DNA of 64,000 bases from Crotalaria pallida (taxonomy: Eukaryota; Streptophyta; Magnoliopsida; Fabales; Fabaceae). Below are positions 21,916 through 33,493 of the stretch, in pieces. A program made the translations under genes and the position numbers. Location: contig CM075656.1 of the NCBI GenBank assembly GCA_037953625.1, positions 79,069,001-79,133,000 of the forward strand, written 5' to 3'. A model generated the notes under the pieces. The model was not told where the DNA came from, searched no databases, and saw only the letters and a program-made list of their open reading frames with translations. Numbering within the stretch: the first letter of the stretch is position 1; each line of letters begins with the position of its first letter.

Positions 21916-23310
21916 CTGAAACCAAGCTATTTTTGGCGGTGATGAGGTTGATGTGTCTGAAACTTTTGATTCGATAAAGCTAAGTTCTTCTCTTTGGATT
22001 AGGGGTAAATGTAACATGTTTGGTGTGTTAAAGTATGAATTGTACCTGAACCCCAATACATGTTTTCAAAGCTGTAGTGATTAGTGTGTTTTTGGTGCAG
22101 GGTGATGGTAGGAACCTTAGGTAAAGAAAAAAAAAGGTATATACCTTGGAGTTATCCCAGATTAACCAAGTTGTATTTGGTGGTAGTATGCCTTGGTCTT
22201 CGTTTAATATACTTATTAAAAAAAAAAAACTTGATTTTGACCTAACACCATATAATTGTCTCGAACTTGAATTTTGAAATGATTTTTTCGACTATCTGCT
22301 CATCCTAATGTTGTTGCATGTATGTAAGTTTTAGATCTATCTTTATTGAATACCCATAACGATATCCTCATTGTTTATTCCTTTTTGCAGGAAATCATGT
22401 CTTTTGCATCTATCCGGTTGAAAACTGGTTCTTCTTGGGTCAGAAACATGGTGGTCAATGAAAGCATGGACAACTTTCTGGGCTATCTGTGTATGTTTAT
22501 ACTATTTTAAAGTGTCCAGATGCCTTATTAACCATATGGTGCACTATAATGCTTCCATTTTTGTTTTGAAAATCAGCAAAATTTAACAAGTCCTTAATAA
22601 GCATTTCTGCTTTATCATTTCTTTCTCGTAAATTACTACTTACTCTTCATGCTATTCTATGACTATTTTTTTTTTTTTTGAAAAGCTATGACTATGTTGT
22701 TATTTCCTTCTTTAACTTTATAAACTTTCTTTTTAGACATGTTCAGACGGTTCTTATGCTAGTTTGTTGAAGTGCGTCCATCGGTTTTAACTGGGTCATT
22801 CGATGAATAACACTGACTGATCTAATCGTGTTAGATCATATTAGGGTTTAAATAAAAAAAAAAAATTAAATTTACATAGATTCAAAGCAAAATTCTATTT
22901 TTATTTTGAAAAAAATCACTCTCACCAACTTGACGCTTGGATGACCTATAAAAGCACAAGTAGAATAATAAACCCGCAAACCTCAGCCAATAAAATTATC
23001 CGTTGGGAATTTTATTTTGGTGCTTGTTACAAGACTTTATAATAGTTTTCAATGATAATTAATAACTTCTTTTCACAGAAAACCCTTATTTATTCACAGT
23101 TTTTAGAATTCCAATAATACTTATAATAATAATTTTGATTAAAACATATCAAATCAAATGTTCACTAATTAAATAAACATAAGTGTTCGCTAATATATCA
23201 AACACCTCCATGTCATTGACTAAATTAATTTTCTTAATGAACATGAATTTTTTATAAAAAGAATCTTACATTTAAGGATATCGGAAGTACTGAAATGTTT
23301 TTTTTTAATG
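21916..23310. other. Intergenic DNA, no clear gene
   Basis: A stretch at 22391-22490 is less AT-rich and preceded by a pyrimidine tract plus CAG, but no frame gives a recognisable product. The remainder is AT-rich with poly-T runs. Confidence 0.4.
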
Positions 23311-23312
23311 TA

Positions 23313-23531
23313 CTCCTTTTGGTTTAAAATATTACGGAAAAAACTAATTTCATGCTTATTAAAGAAGTTGGTTGATTGCATTTAATTTTCTCAAATTTAT
23401 CAACAAATAGAGGTATTTTAAAAAAAATAGTATGTGGAATGAAACAAAATTTAAGAAGATTAGTTATTTTTTTTTTTTAATATTTTAAATCAAGATAAAT
23501 TTTTTTACCTTATATTTTAAACCAGAAGAAG
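23313..23531. mobile_element. Stowaway-type MITE, degenerate
   Basis: It starts CTCCTTTTGGTTTAAAAT and ends ATTTTAAACCAGAAGAAG with TA on each side (23311-23312, 23532-23533). The interior shares phrases with the 5072 and 37446 elements. Confidence 0.65.
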
Positions 23532-25127
23532 TATGCCGTAGAGCATGTTTTAAGAAATTTAGTATTTAGTAAGTTTGTATTGAAAATTGATACATTTATA
23601 AAATATATATGCAATAATTACATCAATTTTGATATAAACTTGGTAAATAAAAGTTTGCTAAAACATGCCCTAAGACATAGAAACAGCCATAAAATAAGCG
23701 TGGCTCTCTTAAAACCACAGCAAACACATTCCTTATCCTTTATTCCATATTTTGAAATTGCAAGGACTCCATTGCCATGCCCTCAACAAAGACAAAAGAC
23801 AGCACTAGAATTAATGAAACAACTTGATGAAAAAAAAAAGTCTTAAGAAACTGACCAATTCCATTCCATTTATCCAAACACAGTAAACAACATCAATTAC
23901 GACATTATCGGGCTATCCGATTGGGTTCGGATCTGTCCGTTTCGGACTCAGGTCTTGATTGGGCTGAATTAAAAAGGTCTGGATAAGATTTGGGCCAAAA
24001 AATATTTAACTAAACCCGATAACGAGTTATTTTTTGGGCTTTGATTTTCTAACCCACTTTTTGAGTTTTTGACCCCATTTAATTTTTTTTCCAAAAATAT
24101 CCTCCTTCGTCTTCTTTTTCTTCTCCTTTATTTCTTTTTCTCTTTCTCCTTCTTCTCACTCTCACACTCACTAACTCATCCCCACACTCATCATTAAACT
24201 CATCCACAATCATCACCACTCACATACTACATTGTTTTATTTTTTTTGTGTAAAAAGTGTTTTACGCCAATGTCGAAGTGTACAAAATATGTCATACACC
24301 TCGACAGAAGCGTAGGGCTTTTTTTTTTTTTTCAGTATGTCAGGGCCTGGACGTACGTGTATTTTACAAGTACGCCGATGCCTTAACGTACTGAAATTTT
24401 TTCTAATTTTTTCCCAGTACACCACTGGTAGGGCGTAGGATATATTTATGACTTTGAGTACTCGATAAATACAATTGCTTTTCGTGGTATATATTTATGA
24501 CTTTGAGTACCTTTAGATTCCAATATGTGGTTCTATTTGGTCATGCCCTTCTGAAGGAGTGTTGAGCATTTCTGCTTATTTTGTCCTTTCATTTTGTCGC
24601 AATCACCATCTGCTTCAGATACAAGTACAACTGACTCCTATTTCAGATTTATTTAGTGATATGAGTGATCTAATTCTAATATCCAAATAATTAAAGGTTA
24701 AGTATTGATTCCCTTGGTTCTCTTTGCAGCTACTTGGCTCCCTTGGTTATGAACTTATGATATTAAACATTAAATTTATACATGACACATAGGAAGTAGT
24801 TTTTAGTGTCACTTACACAAGAGATCTTTCAGCTTAAGCTATAAAACAAGCTTCCACGTAAGTAATTCCCTTGTAGAAAGTTTTAAAAAGCATAATAAAG
24901 TCCTACGCCCTACCGATGGTGTAGGGGGAAAAATTAGAAAAAAAAAAACTATTACGCCACAGGCTGGGCGTACGTCCAGACTCTGGCGTGCATAAGTCCA
25001 GACTCTCGCGTACTGGGAAAATTCTTTTAAAAAAAATGCCATACACCTCTGTCGAGGTGTGCGTACGACATCGATATTGACGTATGACACTTTTTACACC
25101 AAAAAAAAAAAATAGAATAATGTAGTA

Positions 25128-25399
25128 CTCCATCTGGTCCTAAATATAAGCCACATTTGAAGACTTTTTTGGGTCCTTAATATAAGCCTCATTTCCAATT
25201 TCCAGTGGCATTAATTACTTCTTTTCCACAAACACCCCTATTTACTTAACACTTTTTAGATTCCCAATAATAATTATAGGGGTACTTTTGAAAAAGTATA
25301 TCTAATATTTACATTTCTAATACCACTAATCATACTAACTAACTTTCTTAAAAGATGAGAAAATGGGTCAAAGAGGTTTATAATAAGGACCGAAGGGAG
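25128..25399. mobile_element. Stowaway-type MITE nested in the palindrome
   Basis: The ends are CTCCATCTGGTCCTAAATAT and ATAAGGACCGAAGGGAG, with TA duplications at 25126-25127 and 25400-25401. Confidence 0.75.
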
Positions 25400-25517
25400 T
25401 ATGTGAGTGGGGATGATTGTGGGTGGATTTAGGGATGAGTTAGTGAATGTAAGTGTGTGAGGGAGTGAATGTGAGTGTGTGAGGGAGAAGAAGGAGAAGG
25501 AGAAAAAGAAATAAAGA

Positions 25518-26034
25518 GGCTTAATTATGTAACAAGTTCCTGAAGTTTGGGGTACTTTTGCCAGATACCCCTATTGTTTTTTTTTCCAATATCTGACTCC
25601 TCGAAGTTACTTATGGGTTTGTCATATACTCCTACTACCAATTCAGGCCAATTTTGGTGACATGTAACATCGGAATCCTGATCAGATGCAGAAGGTTAAG
25701 CACCTGGTGCCCCGTCGGCGAAGATCCTTTGTTTTTAAAATTTAAAAAACTAAAAAACTTAATATTTTTATATTTTTAGTTAAATAAAAAATAGAAAAAT
25801 AATTGAAGAGAGAGATCGTCTTCGCCTGTGTGACATCACGCGACATCACATGACCAACCTCCTGCGTCTGACTAGGATTCTGATGTTACATGTCATCAAA
25901 ATTGACCAGAATTGGTAGTAAGGGTATATGACAAACCCAAAAGTAATTTCGGGGAGTCAGACATTGAAAAAAAAAGTATAAGGGTATCTGACAAAAGTAC
26001 CCCAAACTTCAGGGACTTGTGACATAATTAAGCC
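25518..26034. mobile_element. Mutator-type MITE, 517 bp, 9-bp target duplication
   Basis: The ends are GGCTTAATTATGTAACAAGT and ACTTGTGACATAATTAAGCC with inverted homology over about 100 bp. Identical 9-bp flanks AAATAAAGA lie at 25509-25517 and 26035-26043. The interior is non-coding. A partial relative lies at 15985-16180. Confidence 0.88.
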
Positions 26035-26139
26035 AAATAAAGAAAAAGAAGATGATGATGATGATGATGAAAGGGGATATTTTTAGAAAAAAAAATTAAA
26101 GGGGGTCAAAAACTCAAAAAAGAGGGTTAGAAAATTAAA

Positions 26140-27520
26140 ACCCTATTTTTTTAGAACTAATTTGGGCTTTTTTTTCAAGTGTCCTTAGTGGGCGGCTCGA
26201 ATGTATTCTAAGAGTCAAAACTTTGTTGAATTTTAGTCTACAAACACCAAATTTTAGGCCTCAAACCCCATTTTTAAATTTATCCCAATAATACCCTCAA
26301 CTCTTAAACTCTCTCTTTCTCACCATTTCAAACATTTCCCAAACGGCCAAACCCCAACCGCAACTCAACTCCCTTCATCTCCCTTCTCTTTTTGCTGTTG
26401 TCGTCGCCGTCGCTCCCATCCTTATTACAACCACTGTCTCTCTCTTTCTGGAAGGTATCTGTTGTTGTCACTCACTTCTCTCTTTGGTTCTCTTTCTTGT
26501 TTTTATGTTGGGTTTTTTGTTTTAGGGATTTAAGTTTTCGTGTAGGGATTTTTGTTCTATTTTATGGTTTTGTGTTTACGGGAACTCATCTATTGATTTG
26601 TTGATTTGTTCATAGTTGTTAATTTATTTTTTATTTTCTGTCTTCTGCATTAATCTAACGAACCAGTGTCGGAATTTTTCAGAATTCCGACACAGGGTTC
26701 TCGGAATTTTATTACAGTTTTTTTTATTTTTTTAAATTCTGATATACATGCCAGGGTCGGAAATAACTGTATCGAAAAAAAATCGAAGGAGAAGATGATT
26801 ATGTGCAAAGATCACTCATAGAATGTACAAAGCAACTTCTTATGTGCTTCAATGGCAAATTCGTGGAAGGTTTAGGGCAAGGAGTGTATAGTGTTGTAGG
26901 AGAGGAATGAAAGTGGAAGAAGGTGAAGGGTTGCATGAATGGGGGGAAGAAGGTGGATGGTTTTGGGGTTTGGTTTTTTCTTTTCCTTTTTCAGAAATAG
27001 GATTGGGGTTTGGGGTTTGGGGTTTGCTTTTGTCTTTTTGGAGGGAAAATAAGTAATAAGGTCATTTTAATCATTTCCCAATTAAAATGGGATTTAGGCC
27101 TAATGTTTGGGATTTGTGGACTAAAATTCAACTTTGTTTATATATCGGGCTTAATCGGATCGGACTGGTTGGGCCGAGTTTTTTTACCGATTATAGTAAA
27201 AAGCGAATTTGGATGATCAGTTGACATTGACCGTGATATATTAAAATGATTTAAATATTTTTTTTAAATATATTAAGTATTGATTTTAATCGTTATGTAT
27301 ATATTTTTTTTTTAAATTTTCTATTTTCTAAATTTTGATTTTAATTTCCAATAATAACGTAATCAAGTCATATTGATTAATAATATAATCAATTATGATG
27401 TTGCTCTAATATATTATCGATGATGATTAATCCAAAAATAGAAGAACAGGATTATAAAAAAAAAGTATGGATTTAAAATAAAAACTCAGTATGTTTACGA
27501 CTATTAAGAACATATTTAAA
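26140..27520. other. Intergenic DNA, no clear gene
   Basis: No frame gives a recognised protein. Around 26640-26770 a short self-complementary stretch (TCGGAATTTTTCAGAATTCCGA) is present. The stretch near 27145-27190 (ATCGGGCTTAATCGGATCGG) resembles 23905-23930 (ATCGGGCTATCCGATTGGGT), perhaps two ends of one decayed element spanning 23.9-27.2 kb. Confidence 0.4.
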
Positions 27521-27524
27521 TTTA

Positions 27525-27700
27525 GGCTAAAATGCACTTTTGATCTCTTAAGTTTTTTATTTGTGCAGAATTAGTCCCTTTATTTATTTTTGAGCTAAAA
27601 TAGTCCTTTATGTTTTTTTTTTTGCAGATTCCGTCCCTCTGTCAACCATGTGCTAACATGTGACATTTTAATTACCTAATTATTAATTAAATATTAAATT
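27525..27700. repeat. Mutator-like arm
   Basis: The text GGCTAAAATGCACTTTTGAT, followed by AGTCCCTTTA and a CCGTCCCTCTGTCAACC stretch, is typical of the retained arms of this palindromic MITE class. No complementary partner with a target duplication was found nearby. Confidence 0.4.
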
Positions 27701-28163
27701 GATGAATATTAAATAAAAATTTAGAAAATAAATAAATTAAAAAATTCAAATTACTAGATTATTAAAAATATTAACTTATGATTGTTTTTTCTCTTAAAGT
27801 AACCTTATTAGCAAGACCCTTTTAGGAAAAGGGTTTAACATTAATAACAAGAGATTTTGAATTTGTCAGTATGAGAAATGTATGTAAAAGTGAGAACTCT
27901 AGACTTTGTGACTAAAAAAAAACGATGAAGCACTAATGATGAATCATTGAGAAGATCGACTTGAATGCCCTTAACTCATATCAATAATTTAGGAAAAATG
28001 AAGGAGATGATGGTGATTCTATTTTGTAGTGTTGCTTGGCTGAGATAGTTGGAAGGATGCTGAACTAGTTCTCTTGGTTATGAGAATGTTGGATAATATG
28101 ACAATATTGATGGTGTTAAAATAATGTGTGTGTTGAGTGTTAGAAATGTTGAAAAGTTTTGGT

Positions 28164-28193
28164 TTAGAGGGAGACAACCCCGTGCACGGGTTG
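28164..28193 (-). mobile_element. Helitron-like 3' terminus, minus strand
   Basis: On the minus strand the hairpin CAACCCGTGCACGGGGTTG is followed within about 8 bp by CTAA then A, a Helitron-type 3' end. The element body would extend rightward. Its 5' end was not found. Confidence 0.4.
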
Positions 28194-28388
28194 TTGATAT
28201 TTTAATTTTTATATTAAATATTTAAATTAAAGATTCTTATTAACAACAACCAAAATAATTATATAAAAAGACAGCGGATCAAACCAAACCATATGCTTAA
28301 AAAAATTAATCAAAATGATCTTATTGATAAAAGGTGAAGGTTGTGTTAGGCCTCGACAGCCAACGTAAAACTTTGTCGAATCTATGAT

Positions 28389-31133
28389 ATGGATCAACGA
28401 TGTTATACGATTAATGCTAGGTCGTTGCCCGGAAGCAACGCGCTGTATGGCTCGAGTACAATGTCAAATGAGCGAGGGTCGTTGCATCGCTGCCTGGATG
28501 TAGTGAAAAACAAGCAAGGGTTCCCGCATTTTAGTGAACGGGTGCGGGTAAAGAAATTAGTTCACGACATTAGGATTCGGTTTGGAACATGGAATATAGG
28601 CACGCTTACCGATAAATCAATGGAAGTAGTGGACACCATGATTAGGAGAAGGATCAATTTTATGTGCCTACAAGAAACCAAGTGGGTTGGGGAAAAGGCA
28701 AAGGAATTAGACTCTTCGGGTTTTAAGCTTTGGTACACGGGTAAGATAAGAGCGAGAAATGGGGTGGGCATCATAGTGGATAAGGAGTGGAAGAAAGACG
28801 TGGTGGAGGTGAAGAGATTCGGGGATAGGATTATAGCTCTTAAGTTGGTAGCTGGAAGAGATACCTTCAACGTGATCAGTGCTTATGCACCTCAGACAGG
28901 GTTGGAAGATCATCATAAGGTGCAATTTTGGGAGGAGCTAGAGGGGGTAATCCAAGGAATACCTATGGGAGAAAAGATCTTCTTGGGTGGAGATCTCAAT
29001 GGCCATGTGGGAAGTGACTCTAGCGGATATGAAGGACTCCATGGAGGCCATGGCATAGAGATAGCAAATGGGGAAGGTAAAACCATTCTTGATTTCTCCT
29101 CAGCTTTCGATCTCACAATAGCCAATACTTGTTTTAAAAAGCGGGAGGAACACCTTATCACGTATAAGAGTGGGTCAGTGCGCTCTCAAATTGATTTCTA
29201 ATGAGGAAACCAGACAGAAAGCTTTGCATGGATTGCAAAGTTATACTTGGAGAGAGCTTGACTACCCAACACCGAGTTTTGGTTATGGATGTAAGGGTTA
29301 AGGGATGGGTGGAAAGGAAAATCCAAGACAAGGTTCCAAGAATCAAGTGGTGGAAATTGAAGGGGGAAAAACGATTCCAACAAAGGGTCTTAGCGGAAGG
29401 AAGCTGGAATAGACAAGGAAGTGCAAATGAAATGTGGGAGGATATGCCAAAGGGATTAGGAAGATTGCAAAGGAGACACTCGGTGAATCAAGAGGTTATG
29501 GACCAAAGGGCAAGGAACCATGGTGGTGGGATGCAAGGGTGCAAGATAAAGTGAAGGAGAAAAAGGAATGTTTCAAAACTTGGTCCTTGAATAGAAATGC
29601 AGAGAGTTGGGATAAATATAAAACGGCTAGGCAAGAGACTACGAAAGCGGTGAACGAAGCAAGAGCTAGAGCGTATGATGGGCTATACCAATCTCTAGGC
29701 ACTAAGGAAGGGGAAAGAAGCATTTATAGGATTGCTAAAGTTAGGGAAAGGAGGACGAGAGACCTAGATCAAGTGAGGTGCATTAAGGATGGAGACGACA
29801 GAGTCTTGGTGACAGATTCGGATATTAAAGAAAGATGGAAGAGATATTTTCACAAGCTTTTTAATGAAGGTCATGAAAGTTCACATCTTGATCAGATAGT
29901 CACCAAAGAAGATAACCAAAATTATACCTTTTACCGTAGAATTAGGGAGATTGAGGTAAAGGAAGCATTGAGAAGGATGGATAATGGTAAAGCGGTTGGT
30001 CCGGATAGTATTCCCATTGAGGTTTGGAAAACCTTGGGAGAGATAGGCATCAGTTGGCTCACCAAGTTGTTTAATGAGATCTTGAGGTCAAAGAAGATAT
30101 CGAACGAGTGGAGGAGGAGCATTTTAATCACTGTCTACAAGAACAAAGGTGACATACATGATTGTGCGAATTATAGAGGGATCAAGCTTAATAGCCATAC
30201 CATGAAACTTTGGAAAAGGGTGATAGAGCGAAGGTTGAGACATGAGACGCATGTTACTGAGAATCAATTTGGCTTCATGCCTGGGAGATCAACTATAGAG
30301 GCAATATACTTACTGCGCCGGTTGATGGAGGAATACCGGAAGCAACAAAAGGATCTGCATATGATTTTTATTGATCTGGAGAAAGCTTATGATAGAGTGC
30401 CTAGAGAGGTACTATGGAAGGCTCTAGAGAAGAAAAGAGTGTGTATTGCCTATATTAGAACCATTAAGGATATGTATGATGGGGTCAAGACGAGTGTGAG
30501 GACACAAAGTGGGATTTCAGAAGATTTTCCTATCACGATAGGACTACACCAAGGGTCAAGTTTGAGCCCCTACCTCTTTACACTGGTCTTGGATGTGCTT
30601 ACTGAGCATGTACAAGAGCCAGTGCCCAAATGCATGCTTTTTGCGGACGATATTGTTCTTATTGGGGATACTAGGGAGGAAATAAATGGGAAGATTGAAA
30701 TGTGGAGACAAGCTTTAGAAGGGTATGGTTTTCGGATAAGTCAAAGTAAGACAGAGTATATGGAGTGTAATTTTAGCAATAGGCACATAAGCCCTATTCG
30801 GGAGGTGAAGGTTGGAGAGCATGTCATAGCACAAGTCCCAAAGTTTAAGTACCTTGGATCTATCTTACATCATAATGCAGAAATAGAAGGGGATGTAAAT
30901 CATAGGATTCAAGCAGGGTGGATGAAATGGAGGAGTGCCTCAGGCGTGTTATGTGATAAGAAGATACCACTTAAACTTAAAGGAAAGTTATACCGCATTG
31001 TTGTAAGACCGACGATGTTATATGGAACAGAGTGTTGGGCGGCAAAGGACACACAAGAGAATAAACTTCATGTAGCAGAGATGAGGATGTTGCGGTGGAT
31101 GAATGGACATACCAGACAAGATCGGATTAGAAT
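28389..31133 (+). pseudogene. L1-type LINE ORF2 (endonuclease and reverse transcriptase), frameshifted and 3'-truncated
   Basis: This is the endonuclease/reverse-transcriptase ORF of a plant L1-type LINE. The endonuclease part has RFGTWNIGTLTDKSMEVV, the catalytic LQETKW and GGDLNGH motifs, and SGSVRSQIDF just before a stop at 29199. Coding continues in another frame from 29201 (RKPDRKLCMDCKVI) and shifts again near 29434-29470, so there are at least two disruptions. The reverse transcriptase frame (to 31200) has FMPGRSTIEAIYLLRRLMEE, DLEKAYDRVPRE, GLHQGSSLSPYLFTLVLDVL, the catalytic LFADDIVLIGDT and KFKYLGSILHHNAEIEGDVN. It ends at NGHTRQDRIRI where related elements continue into RERVGVAPIVEK-like text. 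No 3' tail is present here. The element is inactive. Confidence 0.88.
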
Positions 31134-31390
31134 TAAAAAATTTGAAGTAATGGAAAAATATATCATATTTTTCAAGTATTTAATGAATATAAAAAATTAA
31201 AAAGCTTCACATGTCATAAGTTATACATGCATACACGTGATGATGTTAACATGAATTTTCATATGTCACGTCTGTATTTAACAAAATCAACTAATTACAA
31301 AACTTTAAACTTTGTAGAACCAAAATTTTGGAAAAATAAAAAATAAAAAAAATCCAAGGGTTAAACACAAAATTGACTTATTTACTGCAA
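31134..31390. repeat. Mutator-like arm following the truncated LINE
   Basis: Read on the minus strand this stretch is TCAATTTTGTGTTTAACCC, then CCAAAATTTTGG, GACATATGAAAATTCATG and a CACGTGTATGCATGTATAAC block, matching the order of phrases at 16190-16485. The transition from LINE to arm is abrupt at about 31133. Confidence 0.5.
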
Positions 31391-31507
31391 CCAAAAGTTT
31401 AAATAATGGGTTGTTATAGTGTATTCATCTTTCATGGATGAGTATAGAAACTCATTGGCTGAATCTATGACCAATGTATTTTTAAAATATTGAATGGCTG
31501 AGATTAA

Positions 31508-32167
31508 TTGATGGGAGCATGGTGTATGTATACACCTGGTTAAGTTAAGTGTACCATAGAAAATGGTCATCTGTAGGTTTTTGAAGGTTATTTCTAAATA
31601 ACCTTCAAAAATACACTAATCACAATTTTTTTAATACTTTTTTGGTCCCTAATATAGATCTCATTTCTAATTTTCAATGCTAAATTCTCAGCCCATGACA
31701 ATTTTTTTTAATTTTTTTAAATATCTTATGTATTTTCCTTTTCACAAATATATATTTTTTTAGCCAGATTTTTTTATTTTTTATTATGTACTCTCTGACA
31801 GAGGTTAAATTTTTTTTCTTATTCAAATTTAGTCATTTCAAAAATATTCTACGTGTATTCTTCTTCGGTGATATGCACTTATTTTTATGATTTGGATTAA
31901 ATTTTTTTTACTCTCTGCTCTGAAAAACTATATTGAGTAAAAACTGTATTCAAAATCGACATATTCTAATAAATCTGTATACGAATATATGTAAAAAAAT
32001 ATTCTGAGTAAATCTATGTTAAAAAAATTTAATAAAAAGATCATTAATTTTAGGAGAATTTATCATTTCTTTAAAAAAAAAATTTAAAAAAAACCTACAG
32101 ATTGTCATTTTCTATGGTGCACTCAACTTAACCAGGTGTATACATACACCATGCTTCCGTCCATCAA
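31508..32167. mobile_element. Long-inverted-repeat element upstream of the 32554 gene
   Basis: The left arm begins TTGATGGGAGCATGGTGTAT and continues to CTGTAGGTTTTT. The right arm is its reverse complement, ending ATACACCATGCTTCCGTCCA then TCAA, with about 85-90 bp per arm. The left arm is followed by a smaller hairpin (GAAGGTTATTTCTAAATAAC and its return, 31584-31607). No coding capacity. It ends about 390 bp before the ATG of the next gene, within its promoter region. Confidence 0.7.
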
Positions 32168-32553
32168 TCCCAATCGTCCACCTGATAACATAATCTCAAC
32201 TATTGATGAAACAATAAGTATACATATTCATCCACAAACAATGAGTATTGTATACAAACCCTTAAATAAAAACCCTTTAAAAAGTTCTTTCTCTTGAAAA
32301 ATAGATCATCACATGACACATAAGAGTCACAAAAGCATAACCAAGTTAACCTATTTGTCAAGCAATCCTTCTTTAGCTTTTTCTGCTGATTTGACAAAAA
32401 TCAGAGAAATCCTTTTATTGCCATTCAAGTCATTCCATTCACTTTATTCTCAAATGAAAATATTTATACACACATATTTCTTATTAAACTCATACCATAC
32501 ACACACTTATTATTATCTTGTGTAATTAGGAGGAGATTAAAATCTCATAAAAA

Positions 32554-33075
32554 ATGCCTTCATCAGAATCAGTGAAGCCAAGCCATCAATCTCCCTCTGG
32601 TGAAGGTGAGATGCACAAGAAACTTGATAAAGAAATAAGGGACATGGTATCTGCCATCACTCACCGTGTCACTGATTTTCATAAATCAGGATCAACCCAT
32701 CATCTGGAGAATGAAGATGATCATGATGTGAGGATCATCACCCTTGCAGGAACCAATGATGGAGCCACTCTGAAAAGCGAATTCGACGAAAAATCGAGCA
32801 AACATTCTGATGATGATGATGAGGAGGAGCATGATGAAGCATTGAGCACTTATGTTAATAGCAATTTTCAGGCTGTCAATAACTCAATCATGCTTGGTGG
32901 TAGCTACAGTGCAAATGATCCTGGGGTGCATGTAGATATCTCAGATTTCACTGAGCCTTCTCAAAGTTATCACCATAAGGCTAAGGGTCATGATGAGAAG
33001 AAGCATGGGAAGAAGGGAAAGAAAAAAGAGAAAGAATCTTCCAAAAGTGAACATGCATCTGGTTTGTTTGATTGA
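32554..33075 (+). CDS. Intronless gene, acidic/Lys-rich protein of unknown function, 173 aa
   Basis: The family is not recognised. The ORF starts with ATG (MPSSESVKPSHQSPSGEGEM) in an A-rich context and ends SEHASGLFD. Visible parts are a helical segment (HKKLDKEIRDMVSAITHRVT), a short hydrophobic strand (VRIITLAGTNDGATL), an acidic run (DDDDEEEHDE), a central well-ordered-looking block ALSTYVNSNFQAVNNSIMLG followed by GSYSANDPGVHVDISD, and a Lys-rich tail (KKHGKKGKKKEKESSK). There is no signal peptide or membrane span. The charge segregation and the compact central block indicate a real gene. An upstream inverted-repeat element sits in the promoter region, and the 3' flank has AATAAATATAA as a possible polyadenylation signal near 33149. 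Confidence 0.75.
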   Translation: MPSSESVKPSHQSPSGEGEMHKKLDKEIRDMVSAITHRVTDFHKSGSTHHLENEDDHDVRIITLAGTNDGATLKSEFDEKSSKHSDDDDEEEHDEALSTYVNSNFQAVNNSIMLGGSYSANDPGVHVDISDFTEPSQSYHHKAKGHDEKKHGKKGKKKEKESSKSEHASGLFD

Positions 33076-33493
33076 GTAGCTCTCTCTAGACTCTATCTAC
33101 AGAGGTGCTGTGCAACAGAATTTCTAATTAATAATGGAGTGCCAAAGAATAATAAATATAATCTATGCAGTTGTGAGATTATTAGAACTCTTCATGTATC
33201 ATTTAAATTAAATCATTGGTTAATCATTTCAAATGATGTTTGCTTCAATAACCGGTTTTATTGATATTGTGTTTTAAGATTCTGTGTTCCAAGATATTGA
33301 TTCATCAATAGGACGATAAAGTTATCATTATAAAGCAAAATTGTAATTGTTATATAGCAACTTTCAATATATAGCACAAGTAATTTTGCCAGTATAAAGT
33401 TTTGTAATGAGCATCTTCATCATTGTAGATCATCATTGTTCCTAGAACATGAGACACATTCAATTGATTAGATAGAAAGATGTATTAAAAATT

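Larger units (their letters stand above)
24000..26135. repeat. Large palindrome, arms interrupted by two later insertions
   Basis: The left arm is about 24000-24440. Its reverse complement occupies about 24840-26135 once the two insertions at 25128-25399 and 25518-26034 are removed. Mirrored blocks include AACCCACTTTTTGAGTTTTTG versus CAAAAACTCAAAAAAGAGGGTT, a GA/CT-rich block (24110-24225 versus 25397-25516), and CATACACCTCGACAGAAG versus a GTCGAGGTGTGCGTA block. The 24300-25100 core contains repeated GTACG/CGTAC motifs. No transposase is present. It may be one non-autonomous element, but its class was not determined. Confidence 0.6.

Noticed and set aside
26392..26604. 70-codon hydrophobic ORF
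   Set aside because: Phe/Leu/Ser-rich translation of a T-rich tract, with no start context, splice partner or homology pattern.
28562..29723. Several minus-strand ORFs opposite the LINE
   Set aside because: They are antisense shadows of the endonuclease and reverse transcriptase frames.
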